A DNA stretch of 12,469 bases from contig JALUMZ010000090.1 of NCBI GenBank assembly GCA_027055635.1, forward strand, positions 1 through 12,469, in the 5' to 3' direction. The stretch is from Campylobacteraceae bacterium. GTDB lineage: Bacteria > Campylobacterota > Campylobacteria > Campylobacterales > Sulfurospirillaceae. The notes under the pieces are model-generated. The model was not told the DNA's origin, did not search any database, and saw only the letters and a list, made by a program, of their open reading frames with translations. Both the position numbers and the translations under genes were made by a program. This document shows, piece after piece, positions 1-8,086 of the stretch; the first letter of the stretch is position 1; each line of letters opens with the position of its first letter.

Positions 1-1683
1 CTTGTAAACAGCGGAAAGAGTGAGAGAGCAGGATATATAATGTTGGCTGTCGGGGAAACTGGAACTTTGGCTATAGCTATCGCTTTTTTACTTTTAGCAA
101 TAAATGCAAAAACACTCAGTTTTGAAGAACTAGAAGCTAGTATTTCTAGCTTGAGCGTTGGTATGCAATGGAGTATTTTCATACTATCTTTTTTAGGTTT
201 TGGCATAAAAGGGGGATTGATACCGTTTAATTTTTGGATTTCAAGAGCTTATAGCGTAACTCCATCAGCATTTATACCTTTTATAGCAGGCGCAACACTA
301 AACCTAGGACTTTATGGAATCATCCGCGTTAATGCCAACTTTTTACCTATGTCTGAAGTAGGATTTGGTGTTATCCTGCTTATAGTTGGCTCAATTACCG
401 CGTTGATTGGTATATTGTATGCTACTATCGAGGATAATTTTAAAACTATTTTAGCTCATAGCTCCATAGAAAATGCCGGCATCATCATCACTGCATTTGG
501 TGCTAGTATGATTTTTCTCACAAGCGGACACAAAGTCGCTGCTTCTATGGCATTGGTTGCGTCATTGTATCATCTTTTAAATCACTCTGTTTTTAAAACT
601 CTTCTTTTTATGGGTGCAGGGGTAATAGAAGATGAAAGCAAAACAAAAAGTCTTGATAAATTAGGAGGACTACTCAAAAGAATGCCGTGGACCGGTTTTT
701 TTGTTTTGATAGGTGTTCTATCTATATCGGCTATGCCGCCATTTAACGGTTTTGTCAGTGAGTGGCTTACGCTCGAATCCTTGCTTCGCAGTGTAGAGCT
801 AGCATCGTTAGGTGTAAAAGTATCATTTATCATCGCCGGCGTATTTTTAGCACTTACTGCCGGTCTGGCTGTCACTTGCTTTACCCGTGCTTTTTCTATG
901 AGTTTTCTAGGGATGGCTCGCTCCAAATCCATAGAGAAAACAAAAGAGGTGACAAAAACTACTCTAGCACCTATGGCACTTCTTGCTATTGTTACATTTT
1001 TGCTTGGCATATTGCCAACATTTGTAATTCCTACGATAGACAGAGCTGTTTACCCTATAACAAATGCTTCTGCCACAACTGCTCTTGTGCCTCCATTTTT
1101 CAATAATCAAAAAGTAGCTGATAAACTGCCTTCTGGTTTTATTAATGATTTTCACGATATAGGGGCTCAGGTAGGTAAAAATACACTATATGGTAGAGGA
1201 GTGGTGGTGATGCATCGCGGAGGCAAGGACAATCCTGTAGTTTTTGCTATGTCAACCTCATATATGCTCATAACATTTTTGATACTCTTTGGACTGACAG
1301 CTGGCTTAGTATGGCTTTTAGTGGCTAGAAAAAGAAGTGTGATTTACAAAACCAGATGGGATGGCGGCATAAAAAATCTTTTGCCTCAAATGACCTATAC
1401 GGCGAGTGGATTTGCCCAACCAGTAAGAGTTATTTTCAATACGATTTTACGCTCAAACATAAGCGATCAAAAAGAGACTGCATCGAAGCATTTTCGTTTA
1501 AGTATCAAACAAGAGCGGCAAGAAGTACACTTAATCGATCGTTTGGTACTATATCCATTGATGAAATTTGCAAAAAAACTATCACATCTCTTGGCTAAAA
1601 TGCATAGTGGCAAGATAAATACATATGCTAGTTATGCGATTTTGACTCTGCTTGTATTTCTTAGTATATCTCTCTACATGTAG
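1..1683 (+). CDS. hyfB: Hydrogenase-4 subunit B-like proton-conducting membrane protein (5' end outside window)
   Basis: This is a NuoL/M/N-type antiporter subunit of the HyfB/HycC kind, the membrane arm of group 4 hydrogenases that couples electron transfer to ion pumping. The frame is open from base 1, so the Met at base 40 is internal; 560 residues remain of a family usually about 650-700 long. Visible landmarks (numbered from base 1): HSSIENAG at about 153, the YHLLNHSVFK helix at about 190-199, Lys70 in the IKGGLIP segment, and Glu254 in the NGFVSEW motif that carries the pumping acidic residue in HyfB/NuoM. The RWDGG...YTASGFAQP segment near the C terminus followed by a final hydrophobic helix is typical of HyfB rather than NuoM. 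The helix after IPFNFW has Asn (bases 301-303) where the family usually has Lys. No other hyf gene follows; the next gene is convergent, so this is the last gene of its transcription unit. Confidence 0.85.
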   Translation, partial: LVNSGKSERAGYIMLAVGETGTLAIAIAFLLLAINAKTLSFEELEASISSLSVGMQWSIFILSFLGFGIKGGLIPFNFWISRAYSVTPSAFIPFIAGATLNLGLYGIIRVNANFLPMSEVGFGVILLIVGSITALIGILYATIEDNFKTILAHSSIENAGIIITAFGASMIFLTSGHKVAASMALVASLYHLLNHSVFKTLLFMGAGVIEDESKTKSLDKLGGLLKRMPWTGFFVLIGVLSISAMPPFNGFVSEWLTLESLLRSVELASLGVKVSFIIAGVFLALTAGLAVTCFTRAFSMSFLGMARSKSIEKTKEVTKTTLAPMALLAIVTFLLGILPTFVIPTIDRAVYPITNASATTALVPPFFNNQKVADKLPSGFINDFHDIGAQVGKNTLYGRGVVVMHRGGKDNPVVFAMSTSYMLITFLILFGLTAGLVWLLVARKRSVIYKTRWDGGIKNLLPQMTYTASGFAQPVRVIFNTILRSNISDQKETASKHFRLSIKQERQEVHLIDRLVLYPLMKFAKKLSHLLAKMHSGKINTYASYAILTLLVFLSISLYM

Positions 1684-1705
1684 AGCATAGCTCTACATGT
1701 AGAGA
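1671..1705. terminator. Nested palindrome between convergent hyfB-like gene and psrC
   Basis: Arms 1671-1686 and 1690-1705 are perfect inverted repeats of 16 bp around the 3-nt centre ATA. Each arm itself contains the 14-bp palindrome CTCTACATGTAGAG (1672-1685 and 1691-1704). The hyfB-like stop codon TAG (1681-1683) lies inside the first arm, and the psrC stop lies 6 bp beyond the second. Position and symmetry fit a bidirectional terminator for two convergent units. Against a standard intrinsic terminator: neither side is followed by a good T-run. A tandem operator for a dimeric regulator is the main alternative. Confidence 0.6.
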
Positions 1706-1710
1706 TAATT

Positions 1711-2922
1711 CTAGTCTGGATCAGTTTCTAAATATAAGATTTTATCTCCGATATAATATAGTGTTATAGCTATACCTATTGCACCTAGTGCTATAAAAAT
1801 CTCGGTAGTGCTAGGAAAATACTCTATAAAAGTTGGTGGAAGCTGATACTCTCTTAATTTTAGAGTTTGCATAGGATATAGTTGAGTATCATGAACCAAG
1901 TCATATCTCATAAAAAATATACCTACCATACCGCCAAGTGATGCAAATACCATAGTTTTGATAGCTTTTCCATTACTTAATAAAATCACAAGAAACGGTA
2001 TCACAATTCCTAGTAAAATCTCCCCTACTAAAAAAGGTGAAGATTTTAGTATATGTAGTGCAGTTTCAGCTCTATCTTCCATACCACCGTAGATAGCAGT
2101 TAGCATTCTCCAAATCTCAAAGAAAAGTAAAATTGCCAATAAAAGACCTAAAATCTTCGCAGTAGCAACAAGTGTTTTTTGCATTTCTGGTGGAAAGTTC
2201 AACTTATATTTAAAACCATACATTAAAAAGATAAGATAACATCCCGTCACCATAGCTGAGAGTATAAAATAGAGTGGATAATATATACCATTTGCCACAG
2301 GTCTTGCTACCAAGAAACCAAATACGGCTCCTAGGTTGGAGTGGGCTGCAACACCAACAACTAAACCAAATATACCAAATCTTTTTGCCCATTTGTGATC
2401 ATGCCTAAGTAAAAAGAAAAACTCTATAACGATAAATATAAGATATAGGGAGTATAAAACACCCATTCCCCATATAGCAGAAGTTAAGCCTGGACTTATT
2501 GTGTTGTAAATCATCATCTTAAGTGGATGACCAATCTCTAAAAATATCACAATGAATCCACTAAGGAGCGTAACAAGTGCACCATGAATCGCTCTTTTTG
2601 CAAAAGGCTCAAGAACTTCTACCTCAAAAACATGTCCGATAGCAGACATGATACAAAGTCCAGTTGAGCTTACAACGAAAAATATATACATAGCAATCAT
2701 CAAACCCCAAGGATGCTCTCTTGTAACTCCATAAGCATGATGCCCGTGAATCAAATAATTTGTTGCTCCAACTACAAACAGTACAAGGAATACAAGTGTA
2801 GTAAATGCAACCAAAAGATTTAGCGGAGTTTTTTTAAAATTTAATAATTCCCTTATATCAGTGTGTCTCATAGGTATAAATCTTTCTATTATCTTCATAC
2901 CTTTTTCGGCTAATACAAACAT
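1711..2922 (-). CDS. psrC: Polysulfide reductase membrane subunit PsrC (NrfD family)
   Basis: Integral membrane quinol-oxidising subunit that would pass electrons from menaquinol to PsrB. The 403-residue product is almost wholly hydrophobic; I count about ten candidate membrane helices between residues 30 and 400, in line with the 8-10 of NrfD/PsrC proteins. Start at 2922 is chosen because AAGGGGG sits 5 nt upstream; the Met codon eight residues further in has an AAAGG only 1 nt away, a poor spacing. The psrB stop is 10 bp upstream, so this is the third gene of psrABC. It is longer than the roughly 320-residue Wolinella PsrC. Substrate could also be thiosulfate or another sulfur compound; sequence alone does not settle this. 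Confidence 0.85.
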   Translation of the reverse strand: MFVLAEKGMKIIERFIPMRHTDIRELLNFKKTPLNLLVAFTTLVFLVLFVVGATNYLIHGHHAYGVTREHPWGLMIAMYIFFVVSSTGLCIMSAIGHVFEVEVLEPFAKRAIHGALVTLLSGFIVIFLEIGHPLKMMIYNTISPGLTSAIWGMGVLYSLYLIFIVIEFFFLLRHDHKWAKRFGIFGLVVGVAAHSNLGAVFGFLVARPVANGIYYPLYFILSAMVTGCYLIFLMYGFKYKLNFPPEMQKTLVATAKILGLLLAILLFFEIWRMLTAIYGGMEDRAETALHILKSSPFLVGEILLGIVIPFLVILLSNGKAIKTMVFASLGGMVGIFFMRYDLVHDTQLYPMQTLKLREYQLPPTFIEYFPSTTEIFIALGAIGIAITLYYIGDKILYLETDPD

Positions 2923-2932
2923 ACCTGCCCCC

Positions 2933-3496
2933 TTATATCAAATAAAATAGTTTTGGCTTTGTGCCAAGATGAGTTTTGAGCGTACGATGCTCACGATGTG
3001 CCAATAGTATGCTTATCTCGCTATTAGGATCATCCAAATCCCCAAAAGTTCTCACTTTGGTAGGACAAGTAGCTTGACAAGCTGTAGTAGTTTCACCACG
3101 AAGCAGTCTTGTATCACTACAAAAAGTACACTTATCAACTGTCATAGTATCCTCTTTAACATATCTTGCATCGTAAGGACAAGCCTCCATACAGTAACTA
3201 CACAAGATACACTTATCGGCATCCACCATAACTACTCCATCTTTCGTATAATGAGTGGCCTTGGTTGGACAAACTTCCTGACAAGGGGCATTTTCACACT
3301 GCTGACATTGACTCGGCTCAAAAGTACTTGAAGCGATACTTAGATTTGGCCATAGACCTTCTATCTCTTTAACTCCTACCCAAATACGATGCTTATCGGC
3401 TCCAAGCTGAACACCATTTTCTTCTTTGCAAGCTACTTCACAAGCTTTACAATTTATACAATTTTTATAATCTAGTGCCATTCCATAATTTGCCAT
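2933..3496 (-). CDS. psrB: Polysulfide reductase iron-sulfur subunit PsrB
   Basis: Ferredoxin-like electron-transfer subunit of 187 residues linking PsrC to PsrA. Sixteen cysteines fall into the classic four groups: C13-x2-C16-x2-C19-x3-C23, C64-x2-C67-x4-C72-x3-C76, C96-x2-C99-x2-C102-x3-C106 and C123-x2-C126-x13-C140-x3-C144, enough for four [4Fe-4S] clusters. There is no signal peptide, as expected for a subunit that rides through the Tat system bound to PsrA (family knowledge). The start is only 2 nt after the psrA stop and its Shine-Dalgarno sequence AAGGAAGG lies within the last psrA codons, so translation is probably coupled. Confidence 0.93.
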   Translation of the reverse strand: MANYGMALDYKNCINCKACEVACKEENGVQLGADKHRIWVGVKEIEGLWPNLSIASSTFEPSQCQQCENAPCQEVCPTKATHYTKDGVVMVDADKCILCSYCMEACPYDARYVKEDTMTVDKCTFCSDTRLLRGETTTACQATCPTKVRTFGDLDDPNSEISILLAHREHRTLKTHLGTKPKLFYLI

Positions 3497-3498
3497 GA

Positions 3499-5883
3499 CT
3501 ACACCTTCCTTATCTCAACATTTGTCTCATGCATAACAGCAGCCCCATATACAGGCTCTATCTTATCCTCTATGATAGAAGCGTCATTTCCACCTTTTCC
3601 ATAAGCCATCTCCATCTCTTTACTACTTCCTCCAAAACCATGGAGCATAAAGATCATATTTGGTGCTATTTTTTCTGTAGGATATGCTTTTATATGTACT
3701 TTGCCTACGCTACTTTTTACTTCTAGCATATCTCCAAATTCTATACCTCTTTTTTTCGCTTCTCTTTTATTGATCCAGATATAGTTTGTGGGAATCAAAT
3801 CTCTAAGAGCCATATTGTTTGTAGTTCCGCTTTGGGTAAATTGGGCGTGACGACCAGTCACTAGTCTAAATTGACCATCCGGCACTTTAAATGCCCACTC
3901 ATCATGCCAAGTCGGCATAGGATCAACGCCCTTTTTAGCCAAGTTTTTAAAGTTAACTACAACTTTAAGCTTATCGCCTTTTGTTGTATAGTTTTTCTTA
4001 TCTTCTGGATAGTATTGGTATTCATTCGGATTTAATTGCTTGTGATATTTATCCATATTTGGATAGTAAACACCTTTTTCTTCAAGAGTATTCCATGCTT
4101 CTTCACCAAATGCTTTAACAACTCTCTCTTTATTTAACTCTTCAACACTTTTTTCCCAAGGCTCAGTCAAATCAAAACCATTTTCCTTGTAATATTTTGC
4201 TAATTCGTCAACTTTCATCCCTTTTGTGTCATCTTGTACATCTTCGTCATATTTCAGACTGTTTTTCCAAAGAGGCTCTGTTAATTTTTCCGCCAACTCT
4301 TTATATATAACCTCTGGTGTTTTAGATTCAAACATAGGCTTGATAGCTGCTCTTCTTTGTACAATTGCAGGCTCCAAAAATCCATAACTAGCAACTGGTG
4401 AAGTTCTCTCAAGGTATGATGCCTCCGGCAATATAACATCACAGAACATAGTAGTATCACTTGGCAATATATCTATCATGACATTTAGATCCATTTTTTT
4501 CAAAAACTCTTCTGTTTTTTTAGTATTAGGAACCCCCGCCATCGGATTATGCTTTCTCATAAACATAGCCCTTACGGGATATGGGTTTTTACCCTCTAAA
4601 ACCATATTTCTAAATACTATCCAAGAACCTGTTTTTCCGGCAAATATAGCTATACCTTCTTTATCAAATCTATCTTGCGCCTGTGCATACATAGGTGAGT
4701 TTACATCCTCTTTTGGAAGTGCAAGTTTTTTACCGTATATGATACCGCCTTTTTTATCCAAATTTCCACTCAATCCTTGAAATATAGCCTGAGCACGACG
4801 AAGTTGAAAATCATTTTTAGCAAAAACACTTCTTCTTCCTTGATAATATATAGGATGTTCTGAGCTCATAAATTCTCTAGCAGTTTTGTATATCTCGTCT
4901 GCTGGAATATTTGTGATTTTCTCCGCCCATTGAGGAGTGTAGCTATTTTTAATCACATGATTTTTATAATCTTCATAGCCAATTAAATATTTCTTAGCAA
5001 ACTCTTTGTCATATAGATTTTCACTAAAAACAACATAAGTCAATGCCAAAACAAATGCTAGATCAGTTCCCGGATTTATGGCATACCATCTATCGGCTTT
5101 AGCCGCAGTATTTGTAAATCTTGGATCGAGCACTATTGTTTTGAGTCCTCTGCCTTTGCTTCTTTTAAACATATCCATAGTATCTGGAGTTATGATAGCT
5201 TCAGCCCTATTTGCTCCGGCTATGATAACATAATCGGCATTATTCATATCCGCTTCGCCGTAAGCACCGATAGTAGCAGAGTATCCCCCTAAAACAGTTT
5301 CAAGACAGATACTAATCTCATCAACATAATTTGGAGTCCCGATTTTAAGTCCCATCAACTCTTCAAAGCCCTCTTTAGATAGTCCCTCTCCATTACAATA
5401 ACCTATAGTGGAGCGATTATCTTTCTCTTCATCCAAAATTTGAAGCAAACCCTTAAATTTATCTGTTCCATTGAGTATAGCATCATAAGCTTCATCCCAT
5501 GAAACTCTTTTGTATTTTCCATCGCCTCTGTTTCCGACTCTTACTAGCGGATATTTTAATCTATCTGGATCATAAAGAGTTTGAATCCCTGCATTTCCCC
5601 TAGGACAAAGCATGTTTCTTGACTTTGGAAAATATGGATTTGGGTCTAATTTTACTACAACTCCCTTTTCTACTCTGGCAACTCCTGCACATTTATTTAC
5701 ACACATACCACACAAAAAAGGCACCTTTTGGGCTTTCGTATTGGTAGTTCTTGTCATGATGCGCATTTCACCATGTTCATTTTCATCTGATAGAAGACTT
5801 GTAGCACCTATAGAAGTACCACCTATTATACTAAGCGCGACACTTCCTTGGAGAAATCTTCTACGAGAAATTTCTACTTTCAC
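3499..5883 (-). CDS. psrA: Polysulfide/thiosulfate reductase catalytic subunit PsrA (molybdopterin oxidoreductase)
   Basis: Catalytic subunit of the DMSO reductase superfamily, 794 residues (Wolinella PsrA is of similar size), expected in the periplasm. The N terminus is a Tat signal: SRRRFLQG at residues 6-13 then a hydrophobic stretch. A [4Fe-4S] site follows, C58-x2-C61-x3-C65-x27-C93. Cys193 in the SICLETVLGG segment is in the place of the Mo/W-ligating cysteine. The C-terminal part (FRLVTGRHAQFTQSG, about residue 680 on) is the molybdopterin-dinucleotide-binding domain. The start is GTG: bases 5881-5883, behind a full AAGGAGGT (5887-5894); no ATG in frame occurs before residue 40, which would remove the Tat signal. 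First gene of psrABC. Other family members reduce thiosulfate or tetrathionate; polysulfide is favoured by the PsrB/PsrC partners and the adjacent rhodanese. Confidence 0.9.
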   Translation of the reverse strand: MKVEISRRRFLQGSVALSIIGGTSIGATSLLSDENEHGEMRIMTRTTNTKAQKVPFLCGMCVNKCAGVARVEKGVVVKLDPNPYFPKSRNMLCPRGNAGIQTLYDPDRLKYPLVRVGNRGDGKYKRVSWDEAYDAILNGTDKFKGLLQILDEEKDNRSTIGYCNGEGLSKEGFEELMGLKIGTPNYVDEISICLETVLGGYSATIGAYGEADMNNADYVIIAGANRAEAIITPDTMDMFKRSKGRGLKTIVLDPRFTNTAAKADRWYAINPGTDLAFVLALTYVVFSENLYDKEFAKKYLIGYEDYKNHVIKNSYTPQWAEKITNIPADEIYKTAREFMSSEHPIYYQGRRSVFAKNDFQLRRAQAIFQGLSGNLDKKGGIIYGKKLALPKEDVNSPMYAQAQDRFDKEGIAIFAGKTGSWIVFRNMVLEGKNPYPVRAMFMRKHNPMAGVPNTKKTEEFLKKMDLNVMIDILPSDTTMFCDVILPEASYLERTSPVASYGFLEPAIVQRRAAIKPMFESKTPEVIYKELAEKLTEPLWKNSLKYDEDVQDDTKGMKVDELAKYYKENGFDLTEPWEKSVEELNKERVVKAFGEEAWNTLEEKGVYYPNMDKYHKQLNPNEYQYYPEDKKNYTTKGDKLKVVVNFKNLAKKGVDPMPTWHDEWAFKVPDGQFRLVTGRHAQFTQSGTTNNMALRDLIPTNYIWINKREAKKRGIEFGDMLEVKSSVGKVHIKAYPTEKIAPNMIFMLHGFGGSSKEMEMAYGKGGNDASIIEDKIEPVYGAAVMHETNVEIRKV

Positions 5884-5926
5884 ATTACCTCCTTATAATC
5901 TATAACAATATTTTAATAAAGAAGTT

Positions 5927-5932
5927 ATTATA
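5927..5932 (-). promoter_or_regulatory. Probable -10 element of the psrABC promoter
   Basis: TATAAT on the minus strand, 44 bp upstream of the psrA GTG start, in a very AT-rich stretch (about 5890-6000). No convincing -35 box is 17 bp further up, which is normal for sigma-70 promoters of Campylobacterota. The predicted leader is about 35-40 nt and ends with the AAGGAGGT ribosome site. Confidence 0.45.
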
Positions 5933-6015
5933 ACACTTTACTCTTTAAATAACTTTATTATATATTTTAATTAAGTTTTTATTAATATTTATGGATTATG
6001 TTGTGTATAAATGAA

Positions 6016-6051
6016 ACAGTGCACAGACAAATTGATTGACTGGTGCACCGT
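6016..6051 (-). terminator. Possible terminator hairpin downstream of the rhodanese-YyaL operon
   Basis: On the minus strand ACGGTGCAC and GTGCACTGT can form a 9-bp stem including one G-U pair, with an 18-nt loop, followed by TTCATTTAT. The G-U pair would be an A-C mismatch on the plus strand, so the hairpin favours minus-strand RNA. The long loop and interrupted T-run make this tentative. The two GTGCAC cores (6019-6024, 6043-6048) could instead be a protein-binding site upstream of psrA. Confidence 0.35.
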
Positions 6052-6076
6052 GTTTAGTGTTGATATGTGTTTAGTG
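6050..6076. repeat. Short direct repeat GTGTTTAGTG (two copies, 17 bp apart)
   Basis: Exact 10-bp copies at 6050-6059 and 6067-6076. The second copy covers the stop codon of the YyaL-family gene. It lies about 170 bp upstream of the psrA start. Meaning unknown; could be chance duplication in a short gap or a regulator site. Confidence 0.5.
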
Positions 6077-8086
6077 CGTAAGGTAAGTTATAATTTGGTC
6101 TTGAAGTTCTGTTGCATTTTTTGAAAATGCAAAACATTGTTTTGTAGTGCAAGCTTGAAGTATATCTTGCTCCTCTTCTAATATATACATGTAAGGATAG
6201 TTTACATCTTTTTTTATTTTTCTTAAATCAGCTATTCTGTTTTTTGGTCCCTTTAAATCTATCTCTCCTTTTTTGGATATGATTACTAGCTTTATAGCTT
6301 CAGGGTAAAAAGATGGGTGACTTTTGATCTTTGTTGCGATATATGAGAGCATGAGTTCTGCTTTTTCATACAAATCCATATCTCCTTTCAAAAGAGCAAG
6401 AGTATATATATCTTTTATCATAACAACTTGAGCACTCCTATAACTTGCATCTTCTAAAGGAGCTATAGATCTAAAATCAGAATCAGACAGGTACCATTTA
6501 CCATCTATATAAAATTTTCTCATAGCTTCATTTGTCAAACTAAGTGCTTTGTTTAAGTATCTCTTATCTTGCGAATACTCAAAGGCCTTTATGAGAGCAT
6601 CTGTAAAAAATGCATAATCCTCCAATAAGCCCTTAACTTTTAACTCTTTGCCTTTTAATAATTGATGGTATAAAACACCGTTTTTCTGTAAGTTTTCTAA
6701 TATATTATCAACTAATTTTAGAGCTTTTTTTGGGTATTTTTCATCTACTACTTCTGCTTCAAAAAGAGCACTTGCCATCAATGAATTCCAAGAAGTTAAA
6801 ATCTTATCATCTATAAAGGGGTATTTTGTATTCTCTCTTAGTTTCTTAAGAACTCTCTTGGCTTTATCAAGATTATCCGGAACTTTTTCTTCTGTGTCAA
6901 CTATGGGATTTGTCTTTCCGTCTTCAAAATTTCCAACCTCTGTAATCCCCAAATAAATTAATATATTTTCTATATTTTTTTCATCAAAACCGGAATCTTT
7001 TAGTGCTTTATGTGCATTTTTCTCATAAAATACAAAGTACTTTCCCTCTACTCCCTCACTATCTGCATCACTTGCACTTTTATATAAACCTGCCTCTAAA
7101 AATCTATCATCCATATTTTGCACAGTTTTTGTAATCACATCTTTAGTAAACTCTGTTGGCTTTATGCTATATAATTTTGAGTAAGCCTCTATAAGTTCAG
7201 CATTTGTATAGAGCATCTTTTCAAAGTGCGGTATTGTCCATGCACCATCGGTACTATATCTAAAAAACCCACCCTCTATTTGGTCATTTATGCCACCGTT
7301 TGCCATGGCTTTTAGAGCATATTCACTCATAAAAAGTGCATCTTGATTTTTTGTAACTTTATATATATCTAAAAGAGTATCAAATGTACTAGCATGCGGA
7401 AATTTCGGTGATTTTCCTATGCCCTTGTATATATTGTCATAACTTGCTTTTACATCTTTGATGAAGCTATCTATGACTTTCAAACTTATATCATCCTTGG
7501 TTGTTTTTACATGTGTGTATTGGTTTATAGCATACTCTATACTATCTGCGCTTTTTTTGATTTCATTTGGACTATTTTTAAATTTATCCACTAAAAAACT
7601 CATGACATCTCTAAAACTAGGAGAGTAAGATTTTCTCTCTCCTGGCAAATAAGTGCCGGCATATATCACTTTTTTCTCAGGTGTCATCACTATGGTTAGC
7701 GGCCAACCTCCACCTCTTTTATTCAAAAGATAAAATACATCTTGGTAGTATTTATCGATATCGGGTCTCTCTTCTCTATCTACCTTTATAGAGACAAAAT
7801 CATCATTCAAAATTTTAGCGCTTAATTCATCCTCAAAAGTCTCTCTCTCCATCACATGACACCAATGGCAAGTGCTATATCCAATAGATAAAAATATTAA
7901 CTTATGCTCTTTTTTGGCTTTTTCAAAAGCTTTTTCACCCCAAGGCATCCAATTCACGGGATTGTGAGCATGTTGTCTTAGATAGGGAGAATCTTCGTTT
8001 ATCAAACTATTTGTATATTTAAATTGTGCTGCTTGCATACTTATCCCTAATGTTAAAACAAGTAAAATCTTACTTATTGTCTTCAT
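6071..8086 (-). CDS. Exported YyaL/DUF255-family thioredoxin-like protein
   Basis: 671 residues, close to the usual length of the YyaL/SSP411 (spermatogenesis-associated protein 20) family: an N-terminal thioredoxin fold followed by an (alpha/alpha)6 barrel resembling N-acyl-glucosamine epimerases. The family hallmark SPYLRQHAHNPVNW (about 33-46) is present, then the thioredoxin-site motif CHWC at 73-76, GGWPL at about residue 125 and EGKYFVFY in the barrel. Cys646 and Cys651 lie near the C terminus. Unlike most family members it begins with a clear signal peptide (about residues 1-19, ending SMQA), so it is probably periplasmic. It overlaps the rhodanese gene by 17 bp and has no good ribosome site of its own, so it is likely translated by coupling. 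The biochemical activity of this family is unsettled; thiol-disulfide or persulfide chemistry is a guess from the motif and neighbours. Confidence 0.88.
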   Translation of the reverse strand: MKTISKILLVLTLGISMQAAQFKYTNSLINEDSPYLRQHAHNPVNWMPWGEKAFEKAKKEHKLIFLSIGYSTCHWCHVMERETFEDELSAKILNDDFVSIKVDREERPDIDKYYQDVFYLLNKRGGGWPLTIVMTPEKKVIYAGTYLPGERKSYSPSFRDVMSFLVDKFKNSPNEIKKSADSIEYAINQYTHVKTTKDDISLKVIDSFIKDVKASYDNIYKGIGKSPKFPHASTFDTLLDIYKVTKNQDALFMSEYALKAMANGGINDQIEGGFFRYSTDGAWTIPHFEKMLYTNAELIEAYSKLYSIKPTEFTKDVITKTVQNMDDRFLEAGLYKSASDADSEGVEGKYFVFYEKNAHKALKDSGFDEKNIENILIYLGITEVGNFEDGKTNPIVDTEEKVPDNLDKAKRVLKKLRENTKYPFIDDKILTSWNSLMASALFEAEVVDEKYPKKALKLVDNILENLQKNGVLYHQLLKGKELKVKGLLEDYAFFTDALIKAFEYSQDKRYLNKALSLTNEAMRKFYIDGKWYLSDSDFRSIAPLEDASYRSAQVVMIKDIYTLALLKGDMDLYEKAELMLSYIATKIKSHPSFYPEAIKLVIISKKGEIDLKGPKNRIADLRKIKKDVNYPYMYILEEEQDILQACTTKQCFAFSKNATELQDQIITYLTH

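Noticed and set aside
582..1010. Open antisense frame inside the hyfB-like gene
   Set aside because: Lies opposite a clearly conserved membrane protein, has low-complexity composition and no ribosome site; a shadow of the real gene.
6011..6124. Plus-strand 37-residue cysteine-rich frame beginning MKQCTDK
   Set aside because: No Shine-Dalgarno sequence, overlaps the 3' end of the YyaL gene antisense, and spans the presumed terminator; most likely chance.
6112..6132. Perfect 9-bp inverted repeat (TTGCATTTT / AAAATGCAA, loop 3)
   Set aside because: Lies within the coding sequence of the YyaL gene near its end (the FAFSKNA residues) and is AT-rich with no T-run after it; probably chance.
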